Shown here piece after piece: positions 57,881-64,000 of a DNA stretch of 64,000 nucleotides. The first letter of the stretch is position 1; every line of letters starts with the position of its first letter. Made by a program: the position numbers and the translations under genes. The notes under the pieces are model-generated. The model was not told the DNA's origin and searched no databases. It saw only the letters and a program-made list of their open reading frames with translations. Source of the stretch: Microbacterium sp. Bi121 (GTDB lineage: Bacteria > Actinomycetota > Actinomycetes > Actinomycetales > Microbacteriaceae); contig NZ_CAKKLJ010000002.1 of assembly GCF_918698005.1 (NCBI RefSeq), positions 310,001-374,000 of the forward strand, read 5' to 3'.

Positions 57881-59208
57881 GCGCCGCTGCCTCCTCCGGC
57901 CAGCATCCGATCCCAGAGCAGGGTGAACTCCGGCAGGGTCTTGGCCGTGGTGCCGATGTCGTCGACGACGACGCCAGGCACCCGCAGCCCGATCAGGGCG
58001 CCCGTGGTCGCGATGCGGTGGTCGTGGTACGCCGCCCATTCGCCGCCGTGCAGCGGCCGGGGGATCACCCGCAGCCCATCGGACAGCTCTTCGACCTCGC
58101 CGCCGAGCGCCGCGAGGTTCGCGATGAGGGCTGCGATGCGATCGGTCTCGTGCAGACGGATGTGTCCGATCCCGCGGATGGACGTCGGCCTGTCGGCGAA
58201 CGCGGCGAGTCCGACGATCGTGGGGGTCAGCTCGCTGGCGGCCGACAGATCCAGATCCAGACCACGGATGCCGTCGCCGGCGCGCACGGTCATCGTGCCG
58301 CTGTGACGGCCGACGTGCGCTCCCATGGCCTGCAGGATGTCGGGCAGGAGCGCGCCCGGTTGAGTGGAGTGCAGGGGCCAGCCGGGGATCGACACCTCGC
58401 CGCCGGTGATCATCGCCGCGGCGAGGAACGGTGCGGCGTTCGACAGATCCGGCTCGATCGCGATCTCCTTGGCGCGGGGGACCCCGCTTTCGACGAGCCA
58501 CTCGCCGACGGCCGGTCGCTCGATGCGGATGCCCCGGCGGCTCAGGGACTCGATGGTCATGTCGATGTGCGGAAGACTCGGCAGGTGCTCGCCGGTGTGC
58601 ACGAGATGCAGGCCGACATCGAAGCGAGGAGCGGCCAGCAGGAGCCCGGAGACGAACTGGCTGGATGCGGAGGCGTCGATCTCGATCCGACCGCCACGGA
58701 TGCGGCCGTGACCGCGGATCGTGAACGGCAGCGACCAGGTGCCCTCGTCGTCGATGTCGACACCGAGGTCGCGCAGCGCGGTGATCATGGCTCCCATCGG
58801 CCGGTGCAGAGCGCTCTCATGGGCGGTCAGATGCACGTCCTGCGCTGCCAGCCCCGCCAGAGGCGCGATGAAACGCATCACGGTGCCCGCCTGACCGCAG
58901 TCGATCGTCGCGTCTCCGTGGAGCGGTTCCGGCGTGATCACGAGGTCTGGACCGAACTCGCCGGTTCCGTCGACCTCCTCGATTCCGATGCCCAGCGCAC
59001 GCAGCGCTTCGACCATGTGGCGCGAGTCGTCCGAGTGCAGCGGAGCGATCAGTCGGCCTGGTCCGTCGGCGATCGCGGCGATCATCAGTTCGCGGTTCGT
59101 GAGCGACTTCGACCCGGGGATCGCCAGGGTCGCGTGCACGGCTCCGGCGGCTGCGGGCGCTGCGTAGGCGCCCGCGGCGGGAGATGGGGAATAGGTCGTG
59201 TCGCTCAT
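57877..59208 (-). CDS. aroA: 3-phosphoshikimate 1-carboxyvinyltransferase (EPSP synthase)
   Basis: A 443-residue enzyme of the shikimate pathway that joins PEP to shikimate-3-P. It has the N-terminal [47 protein letters not shown] and the C-terminal [13 protein letters not shown] with [15 protein letters not shown]. The two pseudo-symmetric halves are complete. ATG 59208 is chosen; TAAGGT at 59222-59217 lies 9 bases upstream as its -10. Its start region overlaps a sigma-H-type promoter directed the other way toward sigH. Order aroA-rsgA and sigH follows Rv3223-Rv3228. Confidence 0.95.
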   Translation of the reverse strand: MSDTTYSPSPAAGAYAAPAAAGAVHATLAIPGSKSLTNRELMIAAIADGPGRLIAPLHSDDSRHMVEALRALGIGIEEVDGTGEFGPDLVITPEPLHGDATIDCGQAGTVMRFIAPLAGLAAQDVHLTAHESALHRPMGAMITALRDLGVDIDDEGTWSLPFTIRGHGRIRGGRIEIDASASSQFVSGLLLAAPRFDVGLHLVHTGEHLPSLPHIDMTIESLSRRGIRIERPAVGEWLVESGVPRAKEIAIEPDLSNAAPFLAAAMITGGEVSIPGWPLHSTQPGALLPDILQAMGAHVGRHSGTMTVRAGDGIRGLDLDLSAASELTPTIVGLAAFADRPTSIRGIGHIRLHETDRIAALIANLAALGGEVEELSDGLRVIPRPLHGGEWAAYHDHRIATTGALIGLRVPGVVVDDIGTTAKTLPEFTLLWDRMLAGGGSGA

Positions 59209-59213
59209 CGGTT
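59187..59213 (+). promoter_or_regulatory. Sigma-H/R-type promoter upstream of sigH
   Basis: GGGAAT (59187-59192), 18 bases, GTT (59211-59213) is an exact match to the SigR/SigH consensus GGGAAT-N18-GTT. The start would be near 59220, upstream of an AGGAGG site (59249-59254) and an in-frame GTG at 59259. Confidence 0.8.
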
Positions 59214-59315
59214 TCAACCTTAGTGAATGGCCCCGAGAACGCTGAGAGAGGAGGGGGCGTGATCGCAACGATCGAGCGTGAGCTCGAAGTCCTCATCGGC
59301 CTAGACTGGCCGTTG

Positions 59316-59921
59316 ATGGATGACACGACTTCCGTAGACACTCCCGACGACGCTCAGCGCCAGTTCGAGGAGCAGGCGATCCCCTTCATGGATCAGCTGT
59401 ACGCCGCGGCGATGCGCATGACGCGCAATCCCGCTGACGCCGCTGATCTCGTGCAGGAGACGTTCGTCAAGGCGTTCGCGTCCTGGTCGTCGTTCACTCA
59501 GGGCACGAACCTGAAGGCGTGGCTGTACCGCATCCTCACGAACACCTACATCAACATCTACCGCAAGAAACAGCGCGAGCCGTTCCAGGGGACGATCGAC
59601 GAGCTCGAGGACTGGCAGATGGGCGGTGCGGAGTCGACGACGGCCACGCACAGCCGTTCGGCTGAGGCCGAGGCGATCGACCGGATGCCGGCATCCGCCG
59701 TGAAGGACGCGCTGCAGGAGGTCCCTGAGGACTTCCGCCTGGCGGTGTACCTGGCAGACGTCGAGGGATTCGCGTATCAGGAGATCGCCGACATCATGAA
59801 GACCCCCATCGGCACCGTGATGAGCCGCCTGCATCGTGGCAGGCGGATGCTGCGGGAGCTGCTGGCGGATTATGCCGCCGAGCGAGGAATCGCCACGGCA
59901 ACCACGAGGAGCAGGAAATGA
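59316..59921 (+). CDS. sigH: ECF sigma factor SigH/SigR (thiol-oxidative stress)
   Basis: A 201-residue ECF sigma factor. Region 2 contains [31 protein letters not shown] and [21 protein letters not shown]; region 4 contains [22 protein letters not shown] and [16 protein letters not shown]. The following zinc anti-sigma gene identifies it as the SigH/SigR type that controls thioredoxin and protein-repair genes. ATG 59316 has a TAGACT -10 (59302-59307) upstream but no SD. An in-frame GTG at 59259 with a strong SD would add 19 residues, like the long sigma-R isoform of Streptomyces. Confidence 0.94.
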   Translation: MDDTTSVDTPDDAQRQFEEQAIPFMDQLYAAAMRMTRNPADAADLVQETFVKAFASWSSFTQGTNLKAWLYRILTNTYINIYRKKQREPFQGTIDELEDWQMGGAESTTATHSRSAEAEAIDRMPASAVKDALQEVPEDFRLAVYLADVEGFAYQEIADIMKTPIGTVMSRLHRGRRMLRELLADYAAERGIATATTRSRK

Positions 59922-60163
59922 CCGATTGCGGCTGTGACAAGGCCCGTCAGGATCTCGAGGAGTACCTCCGCAACGAGGTGTGCAAGACAGAGCACTCGCA
60001 GATCCGTGAGCACATCGAGAACTGCCCGTCCTGCCAGGGAGAGGCGCTGGTCGCCAGCACCCTGACCGAGGTCGTGGCGCGCGCATGCAAGGAGACGGCT
60101 CCTGAGGAGCTGCGCGACCTCGTGCTCGCCAAGCTGCGCGCGGTGCAGGCGACGGCCCACTGA
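59918..60163 (+). CDS. rsrA: Redox-sensing zinc anti-sigma factor RsrA/RshA
   Basis: An 81-residue ZAS-family anti-sigma factor, coupled to sigH by an ATGA overlap. The zinc-binding motif is H32-x3-C36-x2-C39 (EHIENCPSC), with extra cysteines C4, C6 and C22; oxidation of these thiols to disulfides releases zinc and frees the sigma factor. A further cysteine near residue 57 may add redox options. Matches Streptomyces RsrA and mycobacterial RshA in length and Cys layout. Confidence 0.94.
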   Translation: MTDCGCDKARQDLEEYLRNEVCKTEHSQIREHIENCPSCQGEALVASTLTEVVARACKETAPEELRDLVLAKLRAVQATAH

Positions 60164-60197
60164 CGCGTCGCGCTGTCGCCGCGTCCGCTGCCTCCCA

Positions 60198-60203
60198 TAG
60201 GCT
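60198..60203 (+). promoter_or_regulatory. -10 element TAGGCT of the Eis-like gene, leaderless
   Basis: TAGGCT ends exactly 7 bases before ATG 60210, so the transcript should begin on the start codon. Confidence 0.5.
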
Positions 60204-60209
60204 GGCACG

Positions 60210-61502
60210 ATGACCGACGCACGCCAGATCCCCGTCGACCTCGCATCCGCCGACCGCCTGAGAGCTCAGGGCCTGACCTACCGGCTCATCGACACCGCAT
60301 CGGATGCCGATGCTGAAGCGTTCCTCCGCGCGGACACCCGTGGATTCCTGGATGCCGAGCCGGAGGCCGATGTCGTAGCCGCCGATCATGAGGGCATCAG
60401 GGAGCGTCGCAACATCGGTGTCTTCGAGGCCGATGCCCCCGTCGGAACGTGGCCCGTCGCCACGGTGAACTCCTGGGTCGCGCCGCTCACCGTTCCCGGC
60501 GGAGAGCTCGGCATGTGGGCTATCAGCTCGGTGACGGTCTCCGGCACGCACCGGAGGCGGGGGATCGCGCGGGCCCTGCTCGAGGGTGAGCTGCGGGCCG
60601 CGGCATCCGCCGGTGTTCCGATCGCCGGGCTCACGGCATCCGAGGCGACCATCTACGGCCGCTATGGCTTCGCACCGGCAGTCCCGGTGGCCAAGGTCAT
60701 CGTCGACACCCGACGAGCCGGCTGGGCTGCGCCGGCGCCGGCGGGCCGTGTCGAGTACGTCGACAAGGATGCGCTGCCCACGACGGTCGCGACGGTCCAC
60801 GACGTCGAACGGACGCAGCGTGCCGGGCAGATCGCGGGCTGGCCGCGGCGCTGGGGCCGCATGACCGGCGTCGCTCCGGGGAATCCCTCAGCGGCAAAGG
60901 TGCGCGGCGTCCGCTACGTCGACGGCGAGGGAAACGTGCGGGGTGTCCTCGTGTACACGCTGGAGGACATCCCCGGTGCGTTCCGGTCGGAGATGCAGAT
61001 CTCGCTGCTGTCGGCTGTGACGCCGGATGCGCTCTCCGCACTGTGGAGCTTCGCACTGCAGCACGACCTCGTCGACAGGGTGACCGCTGATCTGCGCCCC
61101 GTGGATGACCCGCTGCCGTGGATGGTGCAGGATCCCCGCGGCGTCGAGATCCGTGTGCACGACCACGGCTGGCTGCGGATCCTCGATGTCGTCGCGGTGC
61201 TTGAGGCCCGCACGTATCGGGCGCCCCTCGACCTCGTGCTGAGAGTCGACGACTCCCTGGGCTTCGCCGCCGGGACGTGGCGGCTGACGGTCACCGACGG
61301 GCGGGCTGCCGTCGTGTGGGCCGAATCCGGGATACCGGATGCCGTGCTCGACGTCGCCACGCTTTCGGCGCTCTACGTCGGGGGAGTCAGCGCGACGCAA
61401 TTGCGCAACGCCGGGCGTCTGGATGCCGCGGCAGAGGTCGCGGCATCCATCGACGACGCGTTCCGCGCCGTGCAGGCGCCCGTCCTCGGCATCTGGTACT
61501 GA
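60210..61502 (+). CDS. Eis-like GNAT N-acetyltransferase
   Basis: A 430-residue Eis-family protein. The N-terminal GNAT domain has SVTVSGTHRRRGIARALLEG, the acetyl-CoA binding V-x-x-x-x-R-R-x-G motif, and GLTASEATIYGRYGFAPA. A second GNAT-like domain follows, and the C-terminus has the SCP2-like fold (FAAGTWRLTVTDGRAAVVW), ending in Trp-Tyr; the terminal carboxylate is catalytic in Eis. Mycobacterial Eis acetylates aminoglycosides and host proteins; many soil actinobacteria carry homologues with unknown natural substrates. The start is fixed by a TAGGCT 7 bases upstream. Convergent with odhA. Confidence 0.9.
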   Translation: MTDARQIPVDLASADRLRAQGLTYRLIDTASDADAEAFLRADTRGFLDAEPEADVVAADHEGIRERRNIGVFEADAPVGTWPVATVNSWVAPLTVPGGELGMWAISSVTVSGTHRRRGIARALLEGELRAAASAGVPIAGLTASEATIYGRYGFAPAVPVAKVIVDTRRAGWAAPAPAGRVEYVDKDALPTTVATVHDVERTQRAGQIAGWPRRWGRMTGVAPGNPSAAKVRGVRYVDGEGNVRGVLVYTLEDIPGAFRSEMQISLLSAVTPDALSALWSFALQHDLVDRVTADLRPVDDPLPWMVQDPRGVEIRVHDHGWLRILDVVAVLEARTYRAPLDLVLRVDDSLGFAAGTWRLTVTDGRAAVVWAESGIPDAVLDVATLSALYVGGVSATQLRNAGRLDAAAEVAASIDDAFRAVQAPVLGIWY

Positions 61503-61520
61503 GGACGAGCGCCCTGGTCG

Positions 61521-64000
61521 TCAGTCCAGCGTCAGCGCGCGCTTGAGCAGGTCTGCCTGCTCGCTGGCGTGCACCTTCGACGAGCCCGTCGCCGGTGACG
61601 CCGACGCGGCGCGGGACACCGCACGGAAGCCGCGGTCGCGGACCTTGTCGAACTCGAGCGCCAGGAACGGCCACGCGCCCTGGTTCTCCGGCTCGTCCTG
61701 CACCCACACCAATTCGGCGTTCGGGTACGTGTCGGTGATCTGCTTCAGCCCCTCCATGGGGGTCGGGTACAGCTGCTCGAGGCGGACCAGGGCGATCTGA
61801 TCGTTGGGGTTCTTCTCGAGCTCGCTGCGCAGATCCCAGTGGATCTTGCCCGAGTGCACGAGCACGCGCTTGACCTCATTGCGGTCGAGCTGGCGCTCGT
61901 CGTCGAGCACGGGCTCGAAGCGGCCGGTGGTGAAGTCCTCGACGTTGCTGGTCGCGCCGCGCAGTCGCAGCATGGCCTTCGGCGTGAAGACGATGAGCGG
62001 CTTGCGCGGGCGAGCGTACGCCTGGCGGCGCAGCAGGTGGAAGTGCGAAGCGGGCGTCGACGGTCGGGCGACGATCATGTTCTCCTGCGCGCACAGCTGC
62101 AGGAAGCGCTCGATGCGCGCGGACGAGTGATCGGGTCCCTGTCCTTCGTAGCCATGGGGGAGGAGGAGTGTGACGCCGGACTGCTGACCCCACTTCTGCT
62201 CCGCCGCCGAGATGTACTCATCGACGACAGCCTGTGCGGTGTTGGCGAAGTCGCCGAACTGCGCCTCCCAGAGCACCAGCGCCTCCGGCGCCTCCACCGA
62301 GTATCCGTACTCGTAGCCCATCGCGGCATACTCGCTGAGCAACGAGTCGTAGATGAAGAACCGGCCCTGATTCTCGGACAGGTTCGCCAGCGGCAGCCAC
62401 TCCTGGCCGTTCGCGCGGTCGTGCAGCACCGCGTGGCGCTGCACGAAGGTGCCGCGGCGCGAGTCCTGGCCGGCGAGGCGCACCGTGGTGCCCTCGACGA
62501 GGAGCGAGCCGAATGCGAGCAGTTCGCCGAAGCCCCAGTCGATGTTTCCCGTCTTGGTCATCTCGACCCGCTTGTCCAGCAGCTGCTGGATCTTCGGGTG
62601 GACGGTGAAGCCCTCCGGCTTGTTGCCGAAGGCCTCGCCGATCAGCGAGACGACCTCGTTCGAGATGCCGGTGACGTCCGGCGCGCCGACGACCTCGTCC
62701 ACAGGCGCGAGGTCGGGGGCGATCGGCGTCGCTCCGGTCTCGGCGGCGTGCGTCTCGGCGAAGGCGACCTCGAGGCGGCTCTGGAAGTCCGCCTTGGCCT
62801 GCTCGTACTCCTCCTCGGTGATGTCGCCTCGACCGACGAGAGCCTCGGTGTAGAGCTTGCGCACCGAGCGCTTGGCCTGGATGAGGTCGGTCATCAGCGG
62901 CTGCGTCATCGACGGGTCGTCACCCTCGTTGTGACCCCGGCGGCGGTAGCAGACGAGGTCGATCACCACGTCGCGGTTGAACCGCTCGCGGTACTCGAAC
63001 GCCAGCTGAGCAACATGAATGACCGACTCGGGGTCGTCGCCGTTCACGTGGAAGATCGGTGCCTGGATGGTCTTGGCGACATCCGTCGCGTAGACCGAGG
63101 AGCGGGCATCCGTCGGCGTGGTCGTGAAGCCGACCTGGTTGTTGACGACCACGTGGATCGTGCCGCCGGTGCGGTAGCCGCGCAGCTGCGACATCTGCAT
63201 GGTCTCGACCACGACGCCCTGACCCGCGAACGCGGCGTCGCCGTGGACGAGGATCGGCAGCCACGAGAAGGTGCCGATGGGCTTGCGATCCTGCTTGGCC
63301 CGGACGATGCCCTCGAGGACGCCGTCGACGGTCTCGAGGTGCGACGGGTTGGCCGCCAGGTACACCGGCAGCTCGGACTTGTCGTCGGCGACGAACGTGC
63401 CCTCGGTGCCCAGGTGGTACTTGACATCACCGGAACCGCGCTGGTTGCCGGGCATCTGCGTGCCCTCGAACTCGCGGAACACCTGACCGTAGGTCTTGCC
63501 GGCGATGTTGGTGAGGACGTTCAGGCGACCGCGGTGCGCCATGCCGATCGCGGCGCCGTCGAGCCCGCCGGTCGCTGCGCCCTGCAGGATCTCGTCGAGC
63601 AGCGGGATCAGGGACTCGCCGCCCTCGAGGGAGAACCGCTTCTGCCCGACGAACTTCGTCTGCAGGAAGGTCTCGAAGGCCTCGGCCTCGTTGAGCTTGC
63701 GAAGGACACGCAGCTGCTCGTCGTGGCCTGGCTTCTGGTACTTGATCTCGAGCTTTTCCTGGAACCAGCGACGCTGCTCCGGGTCCTGGATGTGCATGTA
63801 CTCGATGCCGAGCGTGCGGCAGTAGGAGTCGCGCAGCACGCCGAGGATGTCGCGCAGCTTCATGACGCGCTTGCCGCCGAAGCCGCCGGTGACGAACTCG
63901 CGGTCGAGATCCCAGAACGTCAGTCCATGGCTCTCGATCTCGAGGTCGGGGTGCGAGCGCTGGACGTACTCGAGCGGGTCGATGTCGGCCATCAGGTGGC
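61521..64000 (-). CDS. odhA: Multifunctional 2-oxoglutarate metabolism enzyme (OdhA/Kgd), C-terminal E1 part
   Basis: The frame runs off the right edge; upstream codons continue (HLMADIDPLEYVQRSHPDLE is internal in homologues), so only the C-terminal ~826 residues are visible. These form the thiamine-diphosphate E1 domains: MAHRGRLNVLTNIAGKTYGQVF, GDVKYHLGTEGTF, NGDDPESVIHVAQLA and RRGHNEGDDPSMTQPLM, then the transketolase-like pyrimidine domain. In actinobacteria the missing N-terminus carries an E2 succinyltransferase domain, fusing E1 and E2. It decarboxylates 2-oxoglutarate in the TCA cycle and is controlled by GarA/OdhI. Ends 18 bp from the Eis-like gene. Confidence 0.95.
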   Translation of the reverse strand, partial: HLMADIDPLEYVQRSHPDLEIESHGLTFWDLDREFVTGGFGGKRVMKLRDILGVLRDSYCRTLGIEYMHIQDPEQRRWFQEKLEIKYQKPGHDEQLRVLRKLNEAEAFETFLQTKFVGQKRFSLEGGESLIPLLDEILQGAATGGLDGAAIGMAHRGRLNVLTNIAGKTYGQVFREFEGTQMPGNQRGSGDVKYHLGTEGTFVADDKSELPVYLAANPSHLETVDGVLEGIVRAKQDRKPIGTFSWLPILVHGDAAFAGQGVVVETMQMSQLRGYRTGGTIHVVVNNQVGFTTTPTDARSSVYATDVAKTIQAPIFHVNGDDPESVIHVAQLAFEYRERFNRDVVIDLVCYRRRGHNEGDDPSMTQPLMTDLIQAKRSVRKLYTEALVGRGDITEEEYEQAKADFQSRLEVAFAETHAAETGATPIAPDLAPVDEVVGAPDVTGISNEVVSLIGEAFGNKPEGFTVHPKIQQLLDKRVEMTKTGNIDWGFGELLAFGSLLVEGTTVRLAGQDSRRGTFVQRHAVLHDRANGQEWLPLANLSENQGRFFIYDSLLSEYAAMGYEYGYSVEAPEALVLWEAQFGDFANTAQAVVDEYISAAEQKWGQQSGVTLLLPHGYEGQGPDHSSARIERFLQLCAQENMIVARPSTPASHFHLLRRQAYARPRKPLIVFTPKAMLRLRGATSNVEDFTTGRFEPVLDDERQLDRNEVKRVLVHSGKIHWDLRSELEKNPNDQIALVRLEQLYPTPMEGLKQITDTYPNAELVWVQDEPENQGAWPFLALEFDKVRDRGFRAVSRAASASPATGSSKVHASEQADLLKRALTLD

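Noticed and set aside
57881..58501. Extension of rsgA into aroA
   Set aside because: Arg-rich frame opposite to no RsgA homology; GTG 57880 overlaps the aroA stop in the usual coupled manner.

Overview
The window is high-GC DNA from an actinobacterium, most likely Microbacteriaceae and probably Microbacterium or a close relative. This is inferred from gene content: WhiB1 and WhiB2, MtrAB-LpqB, RsrA-type anti-sigma factor, DUF3499, DUF5719, Kgd/OdhA, actinobacterial galactofuranosyltransferases, and many GTG starts with 4-bp ATGA/GTGA overlaps. No tRNA, rRNA, CRISPR array, IS element or prophage gene was seen. No gap between genes exceeds about 210 bp.

Bases 1-17.8 kb form a cell-surface glycopolymer locus. 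A plus-strand run holds a Gfo/Idh/MocA oxidoreductase (cut by the window edge), an exporter-type ABC protein, a small unknown protein, three GT-B glycosyltransferases, UDP-GlcNAc 2-epimerase, UDP-ManNAc-type dehydrogenase, UDP-galactopyranose mutase, and a Wzm/Wzt-type ABC-2 exporter. A converging minus-strand run holds two O-antigen ligase/polymerase-like membrane proteins, a GlfT2 homologue, a second GlfT-like GT2 enzyme and a small membrane-anchored protein. Together they could make UDP-ManNAcA and UDP-Galf, build a galactofuranose-containing chain on a lipid carrier, export it and attach or polymerise it.

Bases 17.8-26.3 kb hold manA, whiB2, a very large GT2 membrane protein, a DUF5719 protein, a zincin-like protein, DUF3499, and a head-to-head RDD/SpoIIM membrane pair. 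Bases 26.3-34.9 kb hold an aquaporin, a furA-katA operon with a clear palindromic operator, and a five-gene operon (GPDPase-membrane-domain protein, DUF4129, DUF4350, MoxR ATPase, DUF58).

Bases 35-53.8 kb hold mtrA-mtrB-lpqB, comF-like, hpf, a coiled-coil protein, a PadR-controlled MacB/FtsX-type exporter, secA, alaT, a ParA/CpaE-like plus SAF-domain pair, a BldC-like HTH protein and an Rv3235-family protein. Bases 53.8-64 kb hold pdtaS, whiB1, a small membrane protein, bcp, rsgA, aroA, sigH-rsrA, an Eis-like acetyltransferase and the 3' part of odhA. From manA to rsrA the gene order broadly follows M. tuberculosis Rv3219-Rv3260, with lineage-specific blocks inserted.

The most striking non-coding signal is a recurring TANNNT hexamer (often TAGACT, TAGGCT or TACGCT) placed so that transcription should begin at, or within a base of, the start codon. 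At least a dozen genes have it, pointing to widespread leaderless mRNAs and fixing several start codons. Other strong signals are a sigma-H/R-type promoter (GGGAAT-N18-GTT) upstream of sigH that may produce a longer sigma isoform, the near-perfect 27-bp operator on the furA promoter, and a PadR operator over a TATATT -10.
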